Positions 18,314 to 26,900 of a stretch of 27,009 nucleotides of DNA are shown here, in pieces (within the stretch, counting starts at the first letter, position 1; each line of letters begins with the position of its first letter). The position numbers and the translations under genes were made by a program. The stretch comes from Butyriboletus loyo (Eukaryota > Basidiomycota > Agaricomycetes > Boletales > Boletaceae). The stretch is from positions 1-27,009 of the forward strand of contig JBBPSI010000294.1 in the NCBI GenBank assembly GCA_038093515.1, in the 5' to 3' direction. The notes below the pieces were generated by a model. It searched no databases. It was not told where the DNA came from and worked only from the letters and a program-made list of their open reading frames with translations.

Positions 18314-18790
18314 CAGCCAGCCTCCCAGCCCTCAAAAATGCACAGAAAACGTGTTCCAAGGAGTGCTGGGCAAAACAATGGAGATCCTCTCCCAGATACC
18401 AACTCACAAGCAAATACAACAACATGGTGCCATCCAATGCATTCACTAAATATGTATCTCTCCTGACCAGATGACACACTTCCCTCCTAATCTGGATCCG
18501 CACAGCGCACATCTCGCTCAACAAACACCTCCACCGCATCAAGAAATCAGCGACTCTGGACTGCCTGCACTGCGCTGGGGAAAAAGTGACCATTGAACAC
18601 TTTATAATGATTTGTCCTCATTATGCTCATGACAGACACATACTGATAAATGCCTTAACAGGATCCCAGGCCTACTTACTCACACGTCTACTCACAGATG
18701 ACCAAGCAACAAAACACTTGATATGATACATAAATGGCACAGGATGTCTAAGGGACACCTTCAGTAATGTACCTGCCATGAAACCCACCA
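18314..18790 (+). pseudogene. LINE ORF2 C-terminus with CCHC zinc domain
   Basis: A single frame from about 18425 to 18790 reads like the region after the reverse transcriptase in fungal LINEs: RTAHISLNKHLHRIKKS, then a zinc motif C-X2-C-X8-H-X4-C (CLHCAGEKVTIEHFIMIC), then HDRHILINALTG. This domain is thought to help nucleic-acid binding during target-primed reverse transcription. TGA at 18472 and TGA at 18724 are the only interruptions and both suit CGA arginine. The 5' side is cut by the reverse LTR A. Confidence 0.72.
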
Positions 18791-19157
18791 ACAACTTACA
18801 CTATGTTAAGCCTTCAGATCATGCACAAAAGACAACACACTGCAAAACCTCACATACAATACCCCTACAGGGCTTCAACACACTTTCCCTGATGGAAAAC
18901 CAGCAAAAAGCTGACTGGAGGTAAGGCAGGAAACAGGATAGGCAAATAAGGGAGAGAGCAGAATTCATCAGACTGCACTGAGTCTCACCACTCAAACCCT
19001 CAAACCACCTAATGGCCAAACACCCTACATCCCACATATTTCCATACAAAAGGCTATCACAAGACAGCCCAAGTACATGTTCCTCTACAGCCATGACAGA
19101 TCACACTTCAACATTGACAGAAATCAGAAATAAAAAATAAAAAATAAAAAATAAAAA
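18791..19157 (+). mobile_element. LINE 3' untranslated region and tail
   Basis: AT-rich sequence with no coding signal follows the LINE ORF2 end and stops in a (TAAAAAA)4 array at 19131-19157. Short A-rich tandem tails are typical 3' ends of I/Tad-like LINEs. A minus-strand open frame at 18819-19094 has no recognisable content. Confidence 0.6.
19131..19157 (+). repeat. (TAAAAAA)4 LINE tail
   Basis: Four heptamers with T at 19131, 19138, 19145 and 19152. They mark the 3' end of the first LINE fragment. Directly after it a different, internal part of a LINE begins. Confidence 0.8.
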
Positions 19158-20061
19158 GTTTGTATCCATCCTCTTGCTAGATGTAAAAACAGCCTTTTCC
19201 AGTGTAGTAGTGGAGCACCTCCTCTACAACATGTGAATGAAAGGTATCCCCCAGGAATATACAGAATGATCCAAATGATGCCTAGAGAGCCAATGCACAT
19301 CCCTATCCTTCAATGACTTCACCTCCACCCCCTTCCAAATCCCCATTGGCCTCCCCACTTCCCTGGTCACATTTCACTTCTACAATGCTGACCTAATCAG
19401 GCTAGTCAAAGGAGAAAAGGACAAGCTAGGCCTGGGATTCATTGACAACACAGCATATGCAGCAAGAGGGAAAGGTTTCAAGGAAGGAAATGAAAAGCTA
19501 AAAAAGATGATGGAGGGCAAGGGCAGAGTGCTGGAATGGAGTAGAACACACCATGCAGAATTCAAACTCAACAAAACAGCCCTTATTTGTGTCACAAGAG
19601 CAAGAATGCCAGACCCGCAAAACAGGACCAAGCCAATCCTGATCCTGCACCCACCCCTTGTCATACAGGGCCACCACATTGAAGCAACACCAAGTTACAA
19701 ATTCCTAGGTGTCTACATTGACAACAAGCTATGCTTCCACCAACATGCCACATATGCCATAGCCAAGAGAATGAAATATGTACTAGCATGGAGAAGAATG
19801 ACAAAGGCATCAAAGGAATTAAAAGCAACCATGCTGAAAAAAGATAAAGGGAAAAAGGGGGATGTGGAGCAAGAGGTTTCACCAAAAAATGGAATCAGTA
19901 CAAAGGCTCACAGCACTACACATAACCAGGAGCATGAACATCATGGCAACTGACATCCTGTTCACCCATGTAGACTTCATGCCCATCCCAGTACTCATAC
20001 AAAAACACTGCAGCTGTGCTGCCCTCTGCATGGCCACCATACCAACCTTCTACCCCATATA
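19158..20061 (+). pseudogene. LINE reverse transcriptase fragment
   Basis: The frames show reverse transcriptase blocks in order: LLLDVKTAFSSV (usual DVKGAFD), LSFNDFTSTPFQIPIGLPTS (the usual GLPQGDPLSP is damaged), FYNADLI, then GFIDNTAYAARG where the catalytic F/YVDD has become FIDN. Downstream are the thumb region (FLGVYIDNKLCFHQHATYAI) and RLTALHITRSMNIMATDILF. Several TGA codons and a frame change near 19860 occur. The fragment ends at TA 20060-20061, where Tc1 element 2 begins. It could belong to the same LINE family as 18314-19157, but it is a separate, rearranged piece because it lies upstream of that region in the normal protein order. Confidence 0.75.
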
Positions 20062-20277
20062 CAGTGAGTGAAAAAACCCTTGCAATGTTTCACTATTTTG
20101 CACTAGATGCCATGTAGCACCTGATGGCATGGGAATCCTGCTTAGTATTGGTGAGGTGGGTGATAGCACTGCCTCCTGGCTACAAATAGGTCCCTGGGTC
20201 ATGTGATGTGGCCATGTGGCTGTGGAGATATGTCTATTCTAAAACAGGTATACCATTGCAAGGGTTTATTCACTTTT
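20062..20277 (+). repeat. Terminal inverted repeat of Tc1 element 2, left (about 216 bp)
   Basis: It matches the reverse complement of about 22879-23917 with LTR B removed. Mirrored 20-bp boxes lie at 20068-20087 (outer) and 20254-20273 (inner, 19/20 identical as inverse). Confidence 0.85.
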
Positions 20278-21385
20278 GGTGGAAGAAGGGTATTTGGGAG
20301 ATATCAGTACTTGGTATAGCCTCCTTTGGCCTTGAGCACTGCCTGAACCCTCCTAGGCATGCTTTCAATCAACTTCTGACACTCTGCAACTGGTATCTTG
20401 TCCCACTCCACCTGAATTCTCTTGGGGGTGTTCATATTCTGCAAGCCTTCTCTTGAGGTAACTCCAGGCATGTTCTATTGGATTAAGATCAGGAGACTGT
20501 GCTGGCCATACCATAGTACTAAACTCCTGTTCATCTAGCCACTCCTTGACCTTCTTGCAGGTGTGCTTGGGGTCATTGTCTTGTTGGAAGATGGTGTCAG
20601 GAGGATTGAGACCATAATACTGAAGGGAATCTTGAAGTTCATCATTCAAAATTTGAAGATATAGGTCCCCATCTATCCTACCATCAATCTTGGTGGCATA
20701 CCCAACCCCCTCCCAACTCATACAGCCCCACATCATCACAGAACCTCCTCCAAACTTGAGTGTCCCCTCCACCAGTCTATTACTAAGCCTCTCTCCTGGC
20801 TTTTTCCACACCCATTTGCATCCATCTGACCCTAGGCAATTGATTTTAGTCTCATCAGACCATACTACCCTCTTCCAGTCCTCCAGAGTCCAATCTTTGT
20901 GAGCATAGGCAATGTCTAGTCTTGCCTTGCAATGCCTGGCAGAGTGAATAGGTTGTTTTCACTTGACCACAGCTTTCATACCAGATTTTTTCAAGTGCTG
21001 GCATACTGTGTTGGGATTGAGGGGTTGGTTGATAATATTTGTGAGAACTTTGGTCACTTGGACAGCATTTTCTGCCTTGTGAGTAGAGATGAGATGGATG
21101 GCATGGTAGATATTGGCAGGGAAGAGCTTGGATGGACAACCTCCAGTGGACTTTTGCAGAGTAGAGTGCTCCTTGGAACAAAGTTTAGAGATGGTGGAAG
21201 TATGAAGGCCAGTGGTGGAGACAATGGAGCAAGCAGAATGACCAGAATCAAGCATGGTTAAGATGGTATTTGTTATGAAAGCAACTACCAAACAATATTG
21301 GCAGAATACTAAGTTCCACAGGTGGTAAACTCCAGTTGCAGTGCTACATCAAGCACTGGTGATGGTAGAGAAAGACCTAAAGCTT

Positions 21386-21812
21386 TGTTACGCTGGGCGC
21401 TAACAACTAGAACAGCGAGGAGGCACTCTGGAGTGGCCTCGAGACTCGAGAGACGATTCTGGAGTAAGTCTCAGACTATGCCTTAGTGCGCACACTAAGA
21501 GTCTGGAAATGAACTAATTGCTAGCAGTAGGCTGCGTAGAACTAGATACTGTACAAGGCGTAAAGACAGAGGCTTTATACTACTGAGGTCTGCGCACAGA
21601 CCATGCTCCCTAATCGGGTCGCGAGAGCGAAAGTACAAACGAGGAAGAGATACTCTAGAATGTTCTAGAGTATGAAAGAAAACGCGTCCGTGCGCGGGAA
21701 GTGATGACTAAGTACGAACAGTTGTCACCGTTCAAGTGGAACTAGCAAAAGGCTAGGTGAATGTAATAGTCCTAATGGTAATGGGGAGAAAAAGTAGACC
21801 ACTACCATAACA
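21386..21812 (-). repeat. Solo LTR family D, reverse (427 bp)
   Basis: It begins TGTTACGCTGGGCGC and ends CCATAACA. It aligns along its length with the reverse complement of 12146-12571. The flanks AGCTT (21381-21385) and GCCTT (21813-21817) are an imperfect TSD; other LTR A copies read AGCTT here. The promoter motif is near 21592 on the minus strand. Confidence 0.88.
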
Positions 21813-22047
21813 GCCTTAATCCTCAACTGTTGCCAGTGAATAGACAAGTGGTGAAAGCTAGGGAATCCTAGCCCAAACCACAAGCCCCATATATTATAGA
21901 GAACTGTGCACAGACCAAGCAGTGCATGAGACTAATTACTATACAAGTATATATGAGTAGAAGTACAGGGTCAATGGAGATTAAATAGAAGCGACAGCGA
22001 TCAGAAAGAAGAGAAGACAAATGGAGATTAAATACATGAGGTGTGAC

Positions 22048-22542
22048 TGTTATGATTCATTCCTTTCTTTTCTTTTCTACTTAAGCATATCTCACGATAG
22101 CTTATCCTTTAGCCGATGCAACTCAGAATATTCTTCTTTCACTTCTTAGATAGCGAGATCCAACCCTCGATCTATCACTTCCCTTTAAGGTACTCCTATG
22201 GAATATTCCATAACCTTCTATTGTACGACTTCCTTTCATCCAATGGCAATTCTCCTCCATATCGTACGATAGCCCTCTTTCCTCTTTTATCCTTGGTCTG
22301 TGCATGTTCCCCTGTATTATAAATACGATGAGATCTAGCTATGTTGTACTCTAAGCTAGATCTACTTGGAATCATCATTGATATCCTTGTCCTCTCGTCT
22401 CTAGTAGCGAGTCGTCTTTCTTCAACTCGAACACCGGATAAATCCTTCATCTTGAAGGTTAGACTTGAACATCTAGAAGACTTCTTGAGTTCCAGAACTA
22501 TATCCAAGTCTACGCTTGTACTTACCCAGTCCAAGCGTAACA
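22048..22542 (+). repeat. Solo LTR family E (495 bp)
   Basis: It begins TGTTATGATTC and ends AGCGTAACA, with a perfect TSD GTGAC at 22043-22047 and 22543-22547. It carries CTTGGTCTGTGCATG near 22290, TATAAA at 22318 and a 10-bp inverted repeat AGATCTAGCT/AGCTAGATCT (22331-22340, 22354-22363) around the expected transcript start. The sequence is otherwise unlike A-D. Confidence 0.92.
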
Positions 22543-22878
22543 GTGACATCATAAAGTCTGGACCAGTCTGGACTATGACGTCATATGCTTAGTCAGCCTA
22601 TGGTTACATGTATAATCCCACAATCATGTGTGCTGAGTCACATGACCTTTGAAGGAAAAATGGTGAAGTTCAAAGTGCAAAAGTTTGTTATAAGATATAC
22701 AATTATAACAGTATTCTTTTGAGTGGAGGAGATAGATCTCATGGTGGTAGAAGTTGGGAAGAAAGAAGTGTGTGAACTTTTTCCAACTCAGACATAATGT
22801 TTATATGTGTATCTTTGTTTGTAGGACCAAACAAATACAAATATCATTTCATTTGACTGAGATTCCACTGTTGAGGCT

Positions 22879-23917
22879 GAAAGTGAATAAACTCTTGCAA
22901 TGGTATACCTGTTTTAGAATAGATATATCTACACAGCCATATGGACACATCACATGACCCAGGGACCAATGTGTAGCCAGGAGGCAGTGCTATCACCCAC
23001 CTCACTGTTATGCTGGTAGCGCACAATAGCTAGTGAGCAAGCACTTCTAGGGGCTCGAGCCTAATGAGGAAAGTGGCCGACTCGCGTAGACGACGCTATC
23101 GGGCTTCTGCTGAGCAAGTGTCTTCGAGATGCCAAGTGGTGGCGACCAGTCAAGATTGAGTAGAGACTTATCGGCTCAATTGGCAGATGGGGTATACTGC
23201 TAGATTACTATGCACTTGGTAGATGCATAGAATTAGCTAGAGAACTCGTACTAGTCTAAGTGCAAGTATATATACTAATACATATCGTGCACAGACCGAG
23301 CTGTGTGTGGCAGCGAAGGGTAAAGGGTTATGAGTCGCGTCGAGTCATAACGGTGAATGAAGGAGCGGCAAAGTGCCAGTAACGAGGGAGCGAAGCTCCA
23401 AGGAAGATGGCGACATTGTCAGCAAATAAGAAGTGCTGAAGGCAAAGTGATGATGTCCATGAGGCTGGCCCCACAGGGCAAAGGGGACGCAAACAGCGGA
23501 GCCCTTGGATACGGGTCTCGACGTGAAGGTACTGATGTGTCGTAATCTAATCACATGCTAGTCACATGATGTAACAAATGTCATTGGTCAAAGAATGAAG
23601 GACGCGACAGCTCAGCTGTGGGTTCGGCCCGACAGGGCGAGAAGACAGGGGCTATCTCAGTGTAGCGACACTGAGACTTGTGGAATGACCGGAGAAGTGG
23701 AATGCGTCCACTAGGCGACTGGGGAGTGGGCAATGGCCGGCATTGTGAGACGGCGGGGGCAGCGGAGACACGTGAGCGTGGGAAAACAAGTGGCGGGGTA
23801 CGCTTAGGGGTAAAACTGTAACACCCACCAATGCTAAGCAGGATTCCCATGCCATCAGGTGCTACATGGCATCTAGTGCAAAATAGTGAAACATTGCAAG
23901 GGTTTTTTCACTCACTG
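22879..23917 (-). repeat. Terminal inverted repeat of Tc1 element 2, right (split by LTR B)
   Basis: It consists of about 22879-23005 plus 23829-23917. Mirrored boxes lie at 22883-22902 (inner) and 23892-23911 (outer). The segment 22743-22878 between it and the transposase start is leader sequence without a gene. Confidence 0.82.
23006..23823 (-). repeat. Solo LTR family B, copy 3, reverse (818 bp)
   Basis: On the + strand it begins TGTTATGCTGG and ends AAACTGTAACA, the inverse of copies 1 and 2. The flanks CTCAC (23001-23005) and CCCAC (23824-23828) are a TSD with one change. The uninterrupted opposite terminus of the transposon (20140-20165) shows the pre-insertion sequence with CTCAC. Confidence 0.93.
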
Positions 23918-23920
23918 TAC

Positions 23921-26900
23921 ATGTTTAATGACATTCAGACATTCCTCTCATCCAGGGACATTGAGCATCAGCTCTCTGTACCTCATACCCCTCAACAGAA
24001 TAAACATGCAGAGCAATTTAATAGGACCATTCTGGAGAAAGAAGAAGCCATGCATCACACAGCCTGTCTACCAAAGGTCTTCTGGCAGGACATGACCAAA
24101 ACCTCACTTCACATCTACAATTGCCAATCAATGCATCATCATAATTGGAAAACCCCTATTGAGATGTTCTCTAGGGAGAAACCAGATGTCTCCTACTTCT
24201 GGGCTTTTGGATGCCACACATACATTTTTATCAAGAAGGAACTCAGGGACAACAAGTTGTCTCTGAAATCAGAACAAGCCACTTTCATTGGATATGAATC
24301 TGGCACCAAAGGTTATTGCTTTTGGTCTCCAACCTGAAGATGTGTTCTTGTAGAATCTGTTGTGACTTTTGACAAAGAAACATTCCCACATTGTTCCAAA
24401 GAACAGGACAATAGACAAGCCACAATTCTGCCTCCTATTATTCCAACAGATGCAGATGATGTTACGCTGATAGCGCACAATAGCTAGCAAGCGAGCGCTT
24501 ATAGGGGCTCGAGCCTAATGAGGAAACTAGCCGACTCGCGTAGATGACGCTATCGGGTGTCTTGCAAAGCAAGTGTTGGCGAGATCTTGAGTGGTGGCGA
24601 CCAGACGAGATCGAGCAGACTCTTATCGGCTTTATCGGCAAGAGAAGGGTATACTGCTAGATTACTATGCACTTGGTAGATGCGTAGAATTAGCTAAAGA
24701 GTCTGTACTTCTCTAAGTACTCGTATATATACTACTGGGTATCATGCACAGACCGAGCTGTGCGTGGCAGCGAAGGGCGGAGGGTTATGAGTCTACTCGA
24801 GTCATAACGGCGAATGGGGAAGCGGCAAAGTGCCGGTAACGAGGGAGCTAAGCTCCGAGTAAGAAGGCGACATCGTCAGCGAATGAGAAGAGCTGAAGGC
24901 GAAGTGACGATGTCCATGAGGCGAGCCCCACAGGGCGAAGGGTGCGCGAACGGCGGAGCCCTTGGATACGGGTCTCGACGCGAAGGTACGACGCGTCATA
25001 ATCTAATCACGTGCTAGTCACGTGATGCAACAAATGTCATTGGATAACGAACAAGAGGACGCGACAGCTCAGCTGTGGGTCCGGCCCGACGGGGCGAGAA
25101 GACAGGGGCTATCTCAGTGTAGCAACACTGAGACTTGCAGAACGACTGGGGAAGTGGATAACGTCCACTAGGCGACTAAGGAGCGGGCGATGGGCAGCAT
25201 CGCGAGACGGCGGGGGCAGCGGGGACGCGTGAGCATGGGAAAACGAGTGGCGGGGTACGCTTAGGGGTAAAACTGTAACAGATGAAAATGGAGATGATGA
25301 AGAAAGTACATCTGACACCCCACCATCAAACCAACAACAGGCAGACATGCTGCCTCCATTAGGAGTATACTTTGATGGAACTGGTATTATACACGAAGGC
25401 CTACCACCAATTTTCCCCATCTTAAATCCTGATGACATGCAACAACCATCTCCTCATCCATCAGTCACACCTTTACCCTGGGTAATGCCTGATGATCCAC
25501 CATCACCTTTATTCCTCAACCCTCCATCTCCTGACTCTGTTCATGAAGAACAACCACCTGTATTCTCACCTCCACACCCTGGAGTTAAAAGAGAAATACC
25601 AGATACTGGACATAGATCATCTATAACAGATCAACACCAACATAAACATCAAATGATACCACTGTTGAAAACCTTTGAAGATCCTGGTCGGATTCGTCCT
25701 TCCACTTTCTTACCTCCAACAAGAATTTATCCTGAACAAATCACAGAATTTTGTAATCATCCTCATCAACATCATCTGACACGTGATGAACATGCTCAAG
25801 GTCACCAATGTGACTTATATGATGAATTCAATCAGGATTTATGGTCTCATGGTGTTCCAATTCCAATGATCACTAATCCAGATTTCTTGCAGACAGGTCA
25901 GGACTTTAATCCTTGTCCTACTCACAACCATATTCCATGGATTGTCCCAGATAATGCTTATGGGAATTGACTTCCAATTGAGATAGAACATGATATATAT
26001 CAAGGAATGGATCCTATTCAGGAGGAGTTAATTCCTACTCCACAACTGGTTAATCAATCAAGACCCATGAATGAAGAAGATGACTTAGGACAGATGTACA
26101 GTGCTAAGTGGATTAAATCTCTTCTTGCCACTGCTACTGTCGATGGAATCCCACAATCTCATAAGGCAGTAATGAGGTTGCCTCCTGCCGAGAGATCCAA
26201 ATGGCTAACCACCATGGGAGAGGAATACAAATTGTTTCAAGAATGACATGTATGGGATCTGGTAGATCTTCCCAAGGGACATCAAGTCATTAAAAGGGAA
26301 ATGGATAAATGTATGAAAAAGTGATGGACAACACAAGTCTCGCTGTGTAGCAAAAGGCTTTACCCAAATCATTGGAATTGATTATGAGGAAACCTTCTCA
26401 CCTGTTGCAAGGTTTGAAACTGTTAGAATTCTCTTAGCTCTAGCTGCCTTAGAAGATTGGGAAATTGAGGCCCTAGATGTCAGACTGTATTCCTCTTCAG
26501 AGATCTTGATGAAGAAATCTATATGGAACAACCTAAGGGTTTCACTCAAAAAGGCTCAGAAAGTAAAGTCTGTCACCTATGAAAAGCTATTTATGGCCTC
26601 AAGCAAGCGGCCCTTCAATGGAACAAAGCCTTGCATTTATCACTTATCAAACAAGGTTTCAAGCGTACCTTGTCTGACCTGGGAACTTATATTAAATTCA
26701 TCAGGAAAGTCATCATTATTTTAGTTATATACATTGATGACGCTCTTTTTATGGGTAGTGATAAAGCACAAGTCCTTGCTCACAAAAAGCACTTTATGAA
26801 GACTTGGGAAAGCCAAGATCTTGGAGAAGTGCAAGAGTATTCAGGCATGCAGATTACCAGGGATTGCAAAAACCATACCCTGAGGCTGGATCAGTGCAAT

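Larger units (their letters stand above)
21271..22710 (-). repeat. Solo LTR family A, reverse, split by LTR D and LTR E
   Basis: It begins TGTTATGAAAGC and ends AATTATAACA, with a perfect TSD GTATT at 21266-21270 and 22711-22715. Without the two inserts it is about 508 bp, the normal family A length. CRE TGACGTCA is at 22576-22583 and the promoter motif lies near 21907 on the minus strand. Confidence 0.93.
20304..22742 (-). pseudogene. Tc1/mariner transposase of element 2, DD34E intact, split by LTR A
   Basis: A cut-and-paste transposase. On the minus strand it starts at 22742 (ATG) in the short piece 22742-22716 and resumes at 21270 after the LTR A insertion. It runs through a helix-turn-helix region (LDSGHSACSIVSTTGLHTST) to WSDETKIN (first Asp), IFQQDNDPKHT (second Asp) and DLNPIEHAW (Glu). 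Exactly 34 residues separate the last two, the Tc1 hallmark. Damage other than the insertion is TGA at 20961-20959 (arginine or lysine expected after AVVK) and a frame change at a run of five G (20424-20428). The ending KAKGGYTKY before TGA at 20304-20306 matches the other element's KAKGAHTKY. It is less decayed than element 1. Confidence 0.9.
20062..23917 (-). mobile_element. Tc1/mariner transposon 2, interrupted by LTRs A (with D and E) and B
   Basis: The ends are CAGTGAGTGAAAAAACCC and its inverse, flanked by TA at 20060-20061 and 23918-23919. Removing 21271-22715 and 23006-23828 (insert plus one TSD copy each) leaves about 1588 bp. The transposase reads on the minus strand and keeps its catalytic residues. 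The left host is LINE sequence and the right host is copia, so the two flanks were not originally contiguous, or one was rearranged. Confidence 0.9.

Noticed and set aside
18819..19094. 91-codon minus-strand frame in the LINE 3' region
   Set aside because: Cys/Leu-rich without family motifs; sits in the LINE untranslated end.
22716..23005. Possible separate MITE next to LTR A
   Set aside because: It joins across LTR A and LTR B to become the leader and right terminus of Tc1 element 2, with matching duplications.
23831..23920. Upstream ATG extending the copia integrase frame to 23831
   Set aside because: These bases belong to LTR B's flank and the Tc1 element 2 terminus, so the extension is accidental; copia starts at 23918-23921.
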